This document shows, piece after piece, positions 53,399 through 62,521 of a DNA stretch of 64,000 nucleotides; position 1 is the first letter of the stretch; each line of letters opens with the position of its first letter. The notes under the pieces are model-generated. The model saw nothing but the letters and a program-made list of their open reading frames with translations. It was not told the origin of the DNA and did not search any database. The translations under genes were made by a program, and so were the position numbers. This DNA comes from Aquibacillus saliphilus (GTDB lineage: Bacteria > Bacillota > Bacilli > Bacillales > Amphibacillaceae): contig NZ_JAIZAP010000016.1 in the NCBI RefSeq assembly GCF_020404745.1, positions 1 to 64,000 of the forward strand, given 5' to 3'.

Positions 53399-54352
53399 TT
53401 AAGCTTTAATAGTAGGATTATTTTCCCGATTCGTATCCATTTGGTCTCCCCAATAGGTGAAACCAATGTCCATTTCGTCTAGAGTCCATTCAATAGGATC
53501 CCAATCTGGCTCAAAAATTAAGTAACCGCCAGTGAATAACTCGACTCTAAGTCCGCTACCAGGATCTTCGACGTAAATATACATTGCCTGGGAAATACCA
53601 TGTTTTCCCGGCCCTTTAAATTTAATTCCATTCTCCGATAAAATATCTGCAGCTCTAAGTAAATCCTGGGCATCATCTAGCCAATAAGAAATATGATGAA
53701 TTTGATTTTCTGTTGGAGATGTAGGGTCAAAGCTAACAGCAATATCATGAACTAAATTCGTTACACTTAACCAGCTTCCTGCATACGAATCATCAGGTGC
53801 TTTAATATATTCACGTAATTTGAAGCCTAAACTATTAATTAAGTAATTTGTAATTTCTTTCGCGTCATAAGAAGATAATATGTTTACATGATCAATTCGA
53901 CGTGGTGAAATCCCTTTACGCCATGACTTGTACGTCTGATTCTTTAATACAGAGCGACGATCTTCATCAGCTAACGGTTTATCCATTTTAAAGTATATTT
54001 CAAATGTATGTTGACTAGGTAATTGGAAACGAATCGCACTTCCTTGCCCCGCTTCTTCCCCCTCTTTCACCCATGTTACTTCAGTACCTGAAAACGCCAA
54101 TAGCTCTGCGAACTTTTCAACATCTTCTTCCCTCTTCGCTTTCCATGCAATATGATCAACACATGATTCGCTTCCTTCACGAATGGATAGTGTATGATGC
54201 TCAAAATCGCCCCATGCACGTAAATAAACCGTGCCATTTTTTACTTCCGTTTCCTCTAATCCAACAACTTCCTTAAAGAATACAAGCGATTTTTCAAGAT
54301 CGGTTGTTATCAGTCCAACATGTCCTAACTTTGCAATTTCTGGAATACTCAT
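53399..54352 (-). CDS. Extradiol ring-cleavage dioxygenase (VOC, type I) copy 2
   Basis: 317 aa, same length and alignment without gaps as copy 1. Metal ligands H155, H218/219-type (QIHHISYW) and E271 (RVELFTGGY); HGISQAMYIYVEDPGSG fingerprint intact. Both domains present. A paralogue with many conservative changes, so it likely handles a related catechol. ATG at 54352 follows AGGAGGGG. Ends the second catabolic set, after the monooxygenase copy 2. Confidence 0.92.
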   Translation of the reverse strand: MSIPEIAKLGHVGLITTDLEKSLVFFKEVVGLEETEVKNGTVYLRAWGDFEHHTLSIREGSESCVDHIAWKAKREEDVEKFAELLAFSGTEVTWVKEGEEAGQGSAIRFQLPSQHTFEIYFKMDKPLADEDRRSVLKNQTYKSWRKGISPRRIDHVNILSSYDAKEITNYLINSLGFKLREYIKAPDDSYAGSWLSVTNLVHDIAVSFDPTSPTENQIHHISYWLDDAQDLLRAADILSENGIKFKGPGKHGISQAMYIYVEDPGSGLRVELFTGGYLIFEPDWDPIEWTLDEMDIGFTYWGDQMDTNRENNPTIKA

Positions 54353-54368
54353 ATAATAACCCCTCCTA

Positions 54369-54383
54369 TTTAAGCGTTTTCAT
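54369..54383 (-). promoter_or_regulatory. cre-like site before dioxygenase copy 2
   Basis: Minus-strand ATGAAAACGCTTAAA matches the cre consensus with one mismatch, 17 bp before the start codon where it could block transcription. Confidence 0.45.
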
Positions 54384-54547
54384 TTCTCTTCAAACTAACA
54401 TTTTCTTTTTTAAAAATAATAGTGATTCCGTATTTCATGATGTTAGTAAGCTTTTAAATTATGAAAAATAATCTTGGAGGTTAATCAATTAACTTATCGG
54501 CGTACTGCAGCTAAATTATCAAATTTTCTTATGGATAATTAATCTTA

Positions 54548-55738
54548 TTAGATAAAATAAGTATTAGGTTCTTGACCACATAGGACTCTTCCATACGTTT
54601 CAATTAAACTAGACGGAGTAATGAATCCATGGAGGTGCATTGTTGTAAAGTCACGATAGACACGTTGGAGTGGATTTGTATTAAAAGCAAATCTCGATCC
54701 TGCTCCTGCTACAAGTAATTCAATTGCTTCTTTACACAATTGATTCACATAGCCAAAATCTGCCTTTACTTTTGCAATTTCCATCGTATTCATTTCTTTT
54801 CCTTCTTCCGCATATTCATCCATCATATCTACTGCACGAAATAAATGAAGTTCAGCAGAATCAATCCTTAATTGTGCTTCGGCAATCTGAAAGTGGGTAA
54901 TCGGAGCTTCAGACTGTTTATCATAAAATGTATTACCTATATGTGACTTTTTAACTGTTTCCATTTGAAGATCCATCGCTGCTTTAGCAAGCCCCAGTGC
55001 TGGCGCTACAATAGATAAAGTTAAAGCTGGCACAAACGGTGTACGATAAACCGGGATATCTTTTAGTTCATCGGCTGTATAATAGCCCTTACTAGCTAAC
55101 CGGTCTAAAGAAACACGATGTTCCGGTATAAAAACATCTTCTAATTCGACACTATTACTCGCAGAGCCTCTTAATCCCATGACGTTCCAATCATCAAGAA
55201 TAGTCGCTTCTTCTCGTGGAACAACGATGATGGCCATTTCCATTTCACCATTATCATCTTCTAAAGGTACTCCAAAATACAACCAATCCGCATGTAAACA
55301 GCCGGATACAAATGGCCATTTTGCATTCTTAATGTAGTATCCACCATCGACTTTCTTAATATCAATTTTAATCGGCTTAAAGTTTCCTGCTAGGATGGCA
55401 TCTTCTTTAATGAAAATTTCATCCAATGCCTGTTTGCCAAATACGTAAGATGCCATGAACCCTCTAATGTTAGTTAGTGATACAAACCAAGCTGTCGATC
55501 CACATCCACGGCCAATTTCTGTGACAACTTCGGTAAATGTTCTCATATTCTCCTGATAGCCACCATACATTTTCGGCTCAAAAACATTAATAATTCCTTC
55601 TCTTTTTAAATCAGCCAGTGTTGCATCAGGCATCTTGCCAATTTCTTCGGTCTCCTGAGCTCTCTCTCGCAATTTAGGGATTAACGCATTCGCTTTTTTA
55701 ACTAATTCTTCTCTTATTGTAATCGTATCTTGACTCAC
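54548..55738 (-). CDS. Group D flavin monooxygenase, oxygenase component (HsaA-like) copy 2
   Basis: 396 aa, same family as copy 1 with RERAQETEEIGKMPDATL, AWFVSLTNIRGFMASY, MGLRGSASNSVELEDVFIPEHR and NPLQRVYRDFTTMHLHGFITPS. More diverged from copy 1 than the dioxygenases are from each other. No reductase beside it; probably shares the one at 49.6 kb. GTG at 55738 follows AGGAGG. Upstream neighbour is the GntR regulator. Confidence 0.88.
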   Translation of the reverse strand: MSQDTITIREELVKKANALIPKLRERAQETEEIGKMPDATLADLKREGIINVFEPKMYGGYQENMRTFTEVVTEIGRGCGSTAWFVSLTNIRGFMASYVFGKQALDEIFIKEDAILAGNFKPIKIDIKKVDGGYYIKNAKWPFVSGCLHADWLYFGVPLEDDNGEMEMAIIVVPREEATILDDWNVMGLRGSASNSVELEDVFIPEHRVSLDRLASKGYYTADELKDIPVYRTPFVPALTLSIVAPALGLAKAAMDLQMETVKKSHIGNTFYDKQSEAPITHFQIAEAQLRIDSAELHLFRAVDMMDEYAEEGKEMNTMEIAKVKADFGYVNQLCKEAIELLVAGAGSRFAFNTNPLQRVYRDFTTMHLHGFITPSSLIETYGRVLCGQEPNTYFI

Positions 55739-55777
55739 AAAAAAACCTCCTAGTTATTTATGTTAAGACTGACCAAC

Positions 55778-56401
55778 CTATTTAAATCGATCCTTAACTT
55801 TTTCAGCTACCCTTTCCATATGTTTTTCCATGATAGTTCTAGCCATGTTACTATCTCTTTCTTTTAAACTGTTATAGATCATCCAATGTTCTGTTTGCGA
55901 CAGCTTTCTCGATTCACCTGAAAATAGTTGATAAGGACTGCTTACATAATGCAAGTAATCCCAAATCTCTCTCGTAATATCAAGAATATAATCCAACTCA
56001 GATGCATGTAGAATTACCGTATGAAATTCAATGTTAAGCTCTGCATATTCTTGATAATTTAATGTTGGTTCCTCCATTTTAACTAACAATTCTTCTAGAT
56101 AAAGGAGCCTTTCCTCACTAATTTTCAACGCTGCGTGCGACGTCATTAAGGCATCAATAGTTGCACATACGAGCATTTTCTCATAAACTTCTTTTTCATC
56201 TGGTTGTTTAACAAACACGCCGACTTGCGGAATGATACTTAGATACCCTTCATGTTCTAATTTTCGTAGAGCTTTATTGACTGGAGTACGGCTGATATTT
56301 AACGTTTTTATTATTTCATTGATATTTAAAGCAGTATCATTACCCCAAGCATCTGTTAATATTTGTTCTTTAATGTATTTATAAGCAACCTCTATCTTCA
56401 T
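55778..56401 (-). CDS. GntR-family regulator, FCD subfamily
   Basis: 207 aa. N-terminal winged helix (YIKEQILTDAWGNDTALNIN, then ISRTPVNKALRKLEHEGYL) and a C-terminal all-helical FCD domain with metal/ligand residues typical of FadR-like repressors (EYAELNIEFHTVILHAS, then the final histidines). It probably represses the second catabolic set in whose middle it lies and responds to an acid intermediate. ATG at 56401 is better spaced from AGGTGAAG than GTG 56413. Confidence 0.88.
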   Translation of the reverse strand: MKIEVAYKYIKEQILTDAWGNDTALNINEIIKTLNISRTPVNKALRKLEHEGYLSIIPQVGVFVKQPDEKEVYEKMLVCATIDALMTSHAALKISEERLLYLEELLVKMEEPTLNYQEYAELNIEFHTVILHASELDYILDITREIWDYLHYVSSPYQLFSGESRKLSQTEHWMIYNSLKERDSNMARTIMEKHMERVAEKVKDRFK

Positions 56402-56483
56402 ATTTATCTTCACCTATCATTCTTTTTTTCTTATATTCTAACATTTAAGTGAAAACTAGTAGATATAAGGCTCTTTGGAAATA

Positions 56484-57329
56484 TTACAGTTCACCAAGAA
56501 AGAAATCATTTGTTAATTTAACAAATCTATCTTTTTGTTCGATTTGTACCCAATGACCACATCGCTTAAAAACATGCAACTGACCATTTGGGATATAATC
56601 CATCATGTACAAGCTGCTCTCTAACGGGACGAATCGGTCTTCTTTACCATGAAGTAATAAGAATTCGTTTTTCATTCTCTTCATGGCAGAAGGTGGTACA
56701 GCTAAATCTGCTAAGGTAGCATTTGTAAATGTTGCTTCGTATGATTTACGAACTTCTGGTTTTAAGAATAATTCTAGTCTCTCTTTGACCACTTCCTCTA
56801 ACTCATTTTCTAGGGTACTATCATCAAATAAAAACCAGCTTAGCAAATTTTGAAAGGAAGCAGGATCTGGATCTTTATGAAAATTTTGTAGTTTCATTAA
56901 TTCTGGAGTTGGCTCAAATTTCCCACCGCCTGCACCCATCAAAATAATTTTGTCAAATTTCTTAGGTGCCTGCATGATCAAGTGAAGTGAAATTACCCCT
57001 CCTAATGAATTACCAACTAGGTGAGCTTTATCAATTTCCATCTCATCCATTAATGTGGTAATCTGATCAATCCTTGCTCTCAACCACTCAACGCCATTGT
57101 TTGGCGGTACGTCGGGATGATCGGTACGACCAAAGCCATAAAAATCAGGTGCAACAACATGAAAGTTAGCTGCAAAGGCGGGAAGAACATGCTGCCAGTT
57201 ACTTTTACCAGTTACTCCTGGTCCACTCCCATGTAAAAAAATAATTGTTTCAGAAGATTTATCTCCCCCTTCTATCACATGAGTTTTGTAATCTCCTGTT
57301 TGAATCATTTTAGTTTCTATATCTGTCAT
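56484..57329 (-). CDS. Meta-cleavage product C-C hydrolase (alpha/beta hydrolase) copy 2
   Basis: 281 aa. HGSGPGVTGKSNWQ oxyanion region, nucleophile in GNSLGG, acid in HGKEDRF and histidine in CGHWVQIEQ; closely parallel to copy 1. ATG at 57329 follows AAGGGG; the open frame extends 38 codons upstream without a ribosome binding site and with an unlikely sequence. First gene of the second catabolic set. Confidence 0.92.
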   Translation of the reverse strand: MTDIETKMIQTGDYKTHVIEGGDKSSETIIFLHGSGPGVTGKSNWQHVLPAFAANFHVVAPDFYGFGRTDHPDVPPNNGVEWLRARIDQITTLMDEMEIDKAHLVGNSLGGVISLHLIMQAPKKFDKIILMGAGGGKFEPTPELMKLQNFHKDPDPASFQNLLSWFLFDDSTLENELEEVVKERLELFLKPEVRKSYEATFTNATLADLAVPPSAMKRMKNEFLLLHGKEDRFVPLESSLYMMDYIPNGQLHVFKRCGHWVQIEQKDRFVKLTNDFFLGEL

Positions 57330-57789
57330 ATTACATGTCCCCTTTTCCATATGTATTTTCTCTTTTACTAGAGTTGTTCCAAATGAAATAATAGCCTGTG
57401 TGGAGTAAAAACTTGTGAGGTGTCTTCGATGAGTATGGAGCATTTAATTTCAATAATTCTTAGTTGAAATTGATGTAAATCCACAGACTGAAATTTCAGT
57501 TTAGCTAAAATACCTTAAATATTGTAAAAATACCACGTTGAAAGCGCTTTATATTACTAACTGTAATTTTAGTTGGTAATATGCTGATTGTCAACAATAT
57601 TCTGTATTTTCTAAATTTCCGACAATATTTGCGATGTTTTAAATTTCCATCGAAACCCAAGAAACCAAAAAAATGCACTAAAATATGGAATAGCTATTTA
57701 ATTTTATTTATTAACTTTAATCACAACTATTTTTTAAATAGGTTGACTTTTCTAAAAATTGGCATTAATATAAGAGTCAAATTTAATAT
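57330..57789. other. Divergent control region between hydrolase 2 and S-box operon
   Basis: No gene seen. Contains a 14-bp palindrome (57487-57500) and a near-cre sequence (TTGAAAGCGCTTTAT near 57538-57552) that could control the second catabolic set, and AT-rich DNA before the riboswitch. Confidence 0.5.
57487..57500. promoter_or_regulatory. 14-bp palindrome, candidate operator
   Basis: ACTGAAATTTCAGT is a perfect palindrome 158 bp before hydrolase copy 2; related ATTTCAA/TTGAAAT segments flank it. A candidate site for the GntR or PucR-type regulator. Confidence 0.4.
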
Positions 57790-57896
57790 TCTTATCAAGA
57801 GAAGCTGAGGGAACTGGCCCGTTGAAGCTTCAGCAACCTCTGACATAGTCAGAAAGGTGCTAACTCCAGCAAGGATTTTTTCTTGAGAGATAAGAG
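57790..57896 (+). ncRNA. SAM-I riboswitch (S-box)
   Basis: Clear S-box consensus: TCTTATCAAGAGAAGCTGAG GGAACTGGCCC, GCTTCAGCAACC, AAGGTGCTAACTCCAGCAA and the closing GAGAGATAAGA that pairs with the 5' TCTTATC. It represses the downstream operon when S-adenosylmethionine is plentiful, so that the genes are expressed under sulfur or methionine shortage. Confidence 0.97.
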
Positions 57897-57911
57897 CGGA
57901 ATTTATTAGAG

Positions 57912-57952
57912 CTACCCTCTTTTCTCGTGCCTTGAGAATTGGGGGTTTTTTG
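57912..57952 (+). terminator. Riboswitch-controlled terminator
   Basis: ACCCTC..TTCTC pairs with GAGAA..GGGGGT with two mismatches and is followed by TTTTTT. Position right after the S-box aptamer fits transcription attenuation. Confidence 0.85.
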
Positions 57953-58015
57953 TATTTATACCATACCGCTTTTAACGTAGTTGTCCTAACATAAAAATTA
58001 GAAAGGGTGATCTTC

Positions 58016-58561
58016 ATGAGTGAAATAGTTATTTTGTCCGGAAGTCCTTCTGAGTTTTCCAGATCAGATTTGGTCTTAAATTATCTTGGATCCATTTTAA
58101 AAGATGAGGGCTTTTCAGTAACGCATCTATCGATTAGAAATGTTCCACAGGAGGCATTGTTTTATGGCCAGTTTGACAATCCTGAAGTTAAGGAGATTGC
58201 TTCACTTATCCATGGCGCTAAAGGAGTTATAGTTGGATCGCCAGTATATAAGGCTGCTTATTCTGGTGTGCTAAAAGCACTTCTAGATATACTTCCACAA
58301 GATGTGTTGCAGGGCACACCGGTACTACCCTTAATGACAGGTGGAAGCCCTTCTCATTTACTGGCAATTGAATACACACTTAAACCCTTACTTGCTACGC
58401 TTAAGGGGCAAAACCTAAAGGGTGTTTACTTGCTTGATAGTCAAATAGATAAAACACAACTCGACAATCCAATTATTCATGAAGAATGTTTAGAACGATT
58501 GAAGAAGCAACTTGATTACTTTATAGAGACGGTTAATAGACAAAAGGCTACTGTTTTATAA
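58016..58561 (+). CDS. NADPH-dependent FMN reductase, SsuE-like
   Basis: 181 aa flavodoxin-fold reductase: SGSPSEFSRSD phosphate loop, SPVYKAAYSGVLKALLD (the SsuE-type FMN contact) and LPLMTGGSPSHLLAIEYTLKPLL, which is typical of SsuE/MsuE. Provides reduced FMN to the monooxygenase encoded 27 bp downstream. ATG at 58016 follows AAAGGGTGA. Under the SAM riboswitch, so part of sulfur acquisition. Confidence 0.9.
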   Translation: MSEIVILSGSPSEFSRSDLVLNYLGSILKDEGFSVTHLSIRNVPQEALFYGQFDNPEVKEIASLIHGAKGVIVGSPVYKAAYSGVLKALLDILPQDVLQGTPVLPLMTGGSPSHLLAIEYTLKPLLATLKGQNLKGVYLLDSQIDKTQLDNPIIHEECLERLKKQLDYFIETVNRQKATVL

Positions 58562-58588
58562 ATTTTTAAATAAAGGGAGTGAATCTTG

Positions 58589-59971
58589 ATGACAAAGAAA
58601 AGAATTTATTTAAATGCATTTGATATGAACTGTTCCGGGCACCAGTCTCCGGGGTTGTGGACACACCCAGAAGATGAATCTCATCGCTATAAGGATAGCG
58701 AATACTGGATAGAACTTGCACAAATTTTAGAAAAAGCAAAATTCGACGCTGTCTTCATTGCGGATGTTTTAGGAACTTATGATGTTTATCAAGGGTCTCG
58801 AGATGCCGCTATTCGTCAAGGTGCACAATCACCGGTTAACGATCCATCACTTGTTGTTCCGTTAATGTCCGCAGTCACAAAACATTTAGGATTTGGCGTG
58901 ACTGCTTCTGTTACACATGAACATCCATATACATTTGCTCGTCGCATGTCTACCCTAGACCATTTAACAAAAGGACGTATTGGTTGGAATATTGTTACTT
59001 CTTATTTAAAAAGTGCAGCGGTTAATATGGGCATGGAAGATCAGATTAAACATGATGAACGCTATGACATAGCGGCTGAATATTTAGAGGTTTGCTACAA
59101 ATTGTGGGAAGGAAGCTGGGAGGACGATGCTGTTCTACTAGACAAAGAGAATGGTATTTATACAGACCCTAGAAAAGTTCATGATATTAATCACAAAGGA
59201 AACTATTATAAAGTACCTGGAGCCCATTTAAGTGAACCTTCACCACAGCGAACTCCAGTACTTTATCAAGCAGGAGCATCTACAAAAGGGCGTGCATTTG
59301 CTGGCAAGAATGCTGAATGTATATTTATCGGAGCACCAACGATAAACGCGGCGAAACAATCAGTCACAAAATTACGAAGAGAGGCTGAAGTGGCTGGGAG
59401 ATCACCAGAACAAATTAAAATTCTTACCATGATCACACCAGTTGTTGGTAAAACGGAAGAAGAAGCATTTGAAAAATATAATGAGTACAAAAAACACATT
59501 AGCTATGAAGGTGCCCTCGCCTTATTCGGAGGCTGGACTGGTGTTGATTTATCCAGTTATGCTCCTGACGAGAATCTTCGCTATGTAGAAAACGATGCAA
59601 TTCAGTCCACGCTGGAAAATTTCACAAAAATTGACCCGGATATAGAATGGACAGTTGATAAAATTAAAGAGCACGTCGGAATAGGTGGCATGGGTACAAA
59701 AATGGTCGGAAGTGCTGAACAAGTTGCAGACGAGATGGAACGTTGGGTCAACGAAGCCGGTGTTGATGGTTTTAATATTGCCTACGCAATCACTCCTGGA
59801 ACGTTTAAAGATTTCGCCAAATTAGTTGTTCCTATTTTACAAGAACGAGGTCTAGTCAAAACTGAATATGATGGCGAAACATTAAGAGATAATTTGTTTG
59901 GAAAAGGTAGTCAGTTACCAGCCCACCATGTTGGGAAAAACTATTCGTTTACTAATACCATTACAAGTTAA
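58589..59971 (+). CDS. Flavin-dependent monooxygenase, NtaA/SnaA/DszA family
   Basis: 460 aa of the bacterial luciferase-like fold, class NtaA/SnaA/SoxA/DszA: MNCSGHQSPGLWTHPEDESHRYKDSEYW, FIADVLGTYDVYQGS, GRIGWNIVTSY, QRTPVLYQAGASTKGR. Relatives oxidise chelators, dibenzothiophene sulfone, or small sulfur compounds such as dimethyl sulfide or dimethyl sulfone. S-box control and the SsuE-like partner favour an organosulfur substrate. ATG at 58589 follows AAAGGGAGTGA. Confidence 0.9.
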   Translation: MTKKRIYLNAFDMNCSGHQSPGLWTHPEDESHRYKDSEYWIELAQILEKAKFDAVFIADVLGTYDVYQGSRDAAIRQGAQSPVNDPSLVVPLMSAVTKHLGFGVTASVTHEHPYTFARRMSTLDHLTKGRIGWNIVTSYLKSAAVNMGMEDQIKHDERYDIAAEYLEVCYKLWEGSWEDDAVLLDKENGIYTDPRKVHDINHKGNYYKVPGAHLSEPSPQRTPVLYQAGASTKGRAFAGKNAECIFIGAPTINAAKQSVTKLRREAEVAGRSPEQIKILTMITPVVGKTEEEAFEKYNEYKKHISYEGALALFGGWTGVDLSSYAPDENLRYVENDAIQSTLENFTKIDPDIEWTVDKIKEHVGIGGMGTKMVGSAEQVADEMERWVNEAGVDGFNIAYAITPGTFKDFAKLVVPILQERGLVKTEYDGETLRDNLFGKGSQLPAHHVGKNYSFTNTITS

Positions 59972-60283
59972 TAATTTCAAACTGAATCTTTTTAAGCTTT
60001 TGTAAGTAAGGACTGTTTAACTAATAATTAAGTTAAACAGTCCTCTCCAGCTCTAGTAAGTGGTGTTATAATGCCAATTTCGCTTATTGGCATTGGCTAT
60101 TTCATCATTAGTCTCATACTGAATAATATGCTCCTTACAGTCTGTAGCCAAAGTGTGGCCTGTTGTAATACGACTTTGAGCTGTTCTTCAATTGCTACTT
60201 TTTTAACTGTATCTACAAATTATTGTTTATATGTATATTAATCACTACCATATAATAAGAAAGGATATTAGTTCTGTCTTAAA
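59972..60283. other. Intergenic region
   Basis: About 310 bp with no gene. Contains the hairpin at 60010-60043. Confidence 0.5.
60010..60043 (+). terminator. Hairpin after S-box operon
   Basis: GGACTGTTTAACT pairs perfectly with AGTTAAACAGTCC (13 bp, 8-nt loop), 38 bp past the monooxygenase stop. No strong T run. Confidence 0.65.
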
Positions 60284-60466
60284 CTAATCGTTTCTCTCTT
60301 GTTCAGCACTAAATGTACCATTTTCAGCTTTTTTAAGCTCTAAATCTAACCTTTTTCCTTCCAACTCTATTTTTTTCATTTTTAACTCGTAGCTTTTTTT
60401 CTTATCGTATCCATAGTAGATAAGTGACAGAGCTACAATTATGGTTATATAAAAGAATAAATCCAC
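60284..60466 (-). CDS. Small single-pass membrane protein with charged tail
   Basis: 60 aa if it starts at GTG 60466, which follows GGGGGTGAG; 65 aa if at ATG 60481, which lacks a ribosome binding site. One N-terminal membrane segment (LFFYITIIVALSLIYYGY), then a heptad-like, highly charged helix (KMKKIELEGKRLDLELKKAE). Resembles small bacillar membrane proteins of unknown role. Confidence 0.6.
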   Translation of the reverse strand: MDLFFYITIIVALSLIYYGYDKKKSYELKMKKIELEGKRLDLELKKAENGTFSAEQERND

Positions 60467-60553
60467 ACCTCTCACCCCCATATATTTTTAACTCACTTAG
60501 GATTTGCAGTCATCATAGATAACCTAAAACTGTCGAAGAAGATCAATTTACTA

Positions 60554-62509
60554 TTACAAGCGATGCATTTCTTTTTCTGCTTGATCCCAAGGCACCTTAT
60601 ACCCCTGACCTTTAGCGCAGAAGATTGAAGTAGAGGTGTATTTTGGATCTGCATCTTTATTATACGCAATCCGTTCCATTACCTCGTCCGGGTTATGACA
60701 GCGGTCATAGCCGGCAAACTTCAAGTTGAGTGTACCTTTCCCTTGTGTAATCGAAGCAAATTCTGTGCTGTAATTCATAAATGTCGCAACTGGTACCTTC
60801 CCAGTTATAATCGTTTTATCCTCCATCATTTCTGGTGGTGTAAATGTGCCGGATGCCTGCTGAATATCTGATAACACCCTTCCCATATAGTCTATTTCAA
60901 CCTTAATTTTAAAATGATAGTATGGTTCCAGTAAAACATTCTTTGCTTTTTCTAGTCCTTGTCGCAGTGCTCGGAAGGTTGCTTCTCTAAAATCACCGCC
61001 TGAGGTATGTTCGTTGTGTGCTTTTCCTGTAAGTAATGTCACTTTTATATCCGTAACGGCAGACCCTGTCAACAGCCCATGATGGCTACGTTCAAAAAGG
61101 TGGTGGTGAATTAAATTCTGATTTCCTATTGTTAAATCGTTAGCATGGCATTCATTTAAAAACGTGATACCACTATTTTTTTCGGCAGGTTCTAACTTTA
61201 GATGTACTTCCGCATAATGCTTTAACGGTTCAAAGTGACCATAACCTACTATCTTTGTCTCGATTGTTTCTTTATATATTATTTTCGGATCACCAAAAGA
61301 TACGTCAAAACCAAATCGTTCTTTTACGATCTTTTCTAAAACCTCTAGTTGGATGAGGCCCATCACATGTATATGTATCTCTTGCAACTGTTCATCCCAC
61401 TTGATTTGCAAGGAAGGGTCTTCTTGATCCAAAACTTGAAAGGACTTCAAAATGTCTTTAATACGAACAGATGCAGTGTTATAGATTACTTTCGATTTTA
61501 ACGTTGGCACCATATCAAAAGCGGCTTTTTCATCTAAGGAACCAACACCATCCCCGGTGGCAGCCTTAGATAATCCTGAAACGGCAAAAAGTTCTCCAGC
61601 CTCAACTTGATCAACTGTTTCAAATTTTTGCCCGTTATAAACTCTAAGTTGTGTCACCTTTTCTGAAACCTTGTTGTCTTTTTCACCATACGATATTTGA
61701 TCACGAACCTTGATCGTTCCTTGTAGGGCCTTAATAAACGTAATTCGATTGCCATTTTCGTCATAACGTATTTTATAAACCCGACCAGCAAAATCTTCTT
61801 CTACTTTGTACGTCGTCTCTGTTAGTAGATCAAAAGCTTCAAAGAATTCAATAATACCTTCATCTTTTAAGGCAGACCCACTATAACAAGGAAAAATTTT
61901 GTTGTCTTTAATCATCGTTTTTAATGTATCCAACCATAACTTTTTGTCAAATCCAGCTTCCATATAATGCTCTAAAAGTGTTTCATTTCGTTCCGCGATA
62001 AATTCAACTAGGTTTTCATTCATTTCCCTTTGTTTAAAAGTCGCTGTAAAATCGCAGACATCCTCTGTTAGATTTTCGTTTAGCTCTTTGATAACACGAT
62101 CTGAACTGGCACCTATCCGGTCCATTTTATTAATAAAGAAAAAGGTAGGCACACCATGTTTTTGTAGTAATCGCCAAACGGTTTCGGTATGACCTTCAAT
62201 TCCTTCAACTGCACTAACAATGACAACGCAATAATCCATCACTTGAATAGCACGTTCCATTTCCAGAGAGAAGTCGACATGCCCTGGAGTATCAATTACA
62301 TAATAGGTAGAATTGTTATAATTTATCCTCGCCTGATCAGCAAATACAGTTATTCCCCTATCTCTTTCTATTTGATGGCTATCCAAAAAAGCATCCTTAT
62401 GATCAACTCGGCCAAGATGCCGAATACTTTTTGTATGATAAAGTAGTTGCTCGGAGAAAGTGGTCTTGCCAGCATCAACGTGTGCGAGTAATCCAATTGT
62501 TTTATACAT
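60554..62509 (-). CDS. TetM/EF-G-like ribosome-associated translational GTPase
   Basis: 651 aa. G1 AHVDAGKT, RGITV, DTPGHVDFS, NKMD and SGSA are all present; the following domains match EF-G, with TetM/TetO-type ribosomal protection proteins closest in length. Members free the ribosome from tetracycline, but many bacillar homologues do not give clear resistance. ATG at 62509 follows AGGGG. It is 12 bp downstream of the ADP-ribosylglycohydrolase gene and shares its transcript. Whether it protects against a drug or does another ribosome task is open. Confidence 0.88.
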   Translation of the reverse strand: MYKTIGLLAHVDAGKTTFSEQLLYHTKSIRHLGRVDHKDAFLDSHQIERDRGITVFADQARINYNNSTYYVIDTPGHVDFSLEMERAIQVMDYCVVIVSAVEGIEGHTETVWRLLQKHGVPTFFFINKMDRIGASSDRVIKELNENLTEDVCDFTATFKQREMNENLVEFIAERNETLLEHYMEAGFDKKLWLDTLKTMIKDNKIFPCYSGSALKDEGIIEFFEAFDLLTETTYKVEEDFAGRVYKIRYDENGNRITFIKALQGTIKVRDQISYGEKDNKVSEKVTQLRVYNGQKFETVDQVEAGELFAVSGLSKAATGDGVGSLDEKAAFDMVPTLKSKVIYNTASVRIKDILKSFQVLDQEDPSLQIKWDEQLQEIHIHVMGLIQLEVLEKIVKERFGFDVSFGDPKIIYKETIETKIVGYGHFEPLKHYAEVHLKLEPAEKNSGITFLNECHANDLTIGNQNLIHHHLFERSHHGLLTGSAVTDIKVTLLTGKAHNEHTSGGDFREATFRALRQGLEKAKNVLLEPYYHFKIKVEIDYMGRVLSDIQQASGTFTPPEMMEDKTIITGKVPVATFMNYSTEFASITQGKGTLNLKFAGYDRCHNPDEVMERIAYNKDADPKYTSTSIFCAKGQGYKVPWDQAEKEMHRL

Positions 62510-62521
62510 TTATTGTCCCCT

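Noticed and set aside
57581-57808. 75-codon open frame before the riboswitch
   Set aside because: AT-rich chance frame that runs into the S-box aptamer.
60554-62509. Acquired tetracycline resistance gene (tet(M) class)
   Set aside because: Only family-level similarity; no mobile element around it and its operon partner suggests a chromosomal gene.
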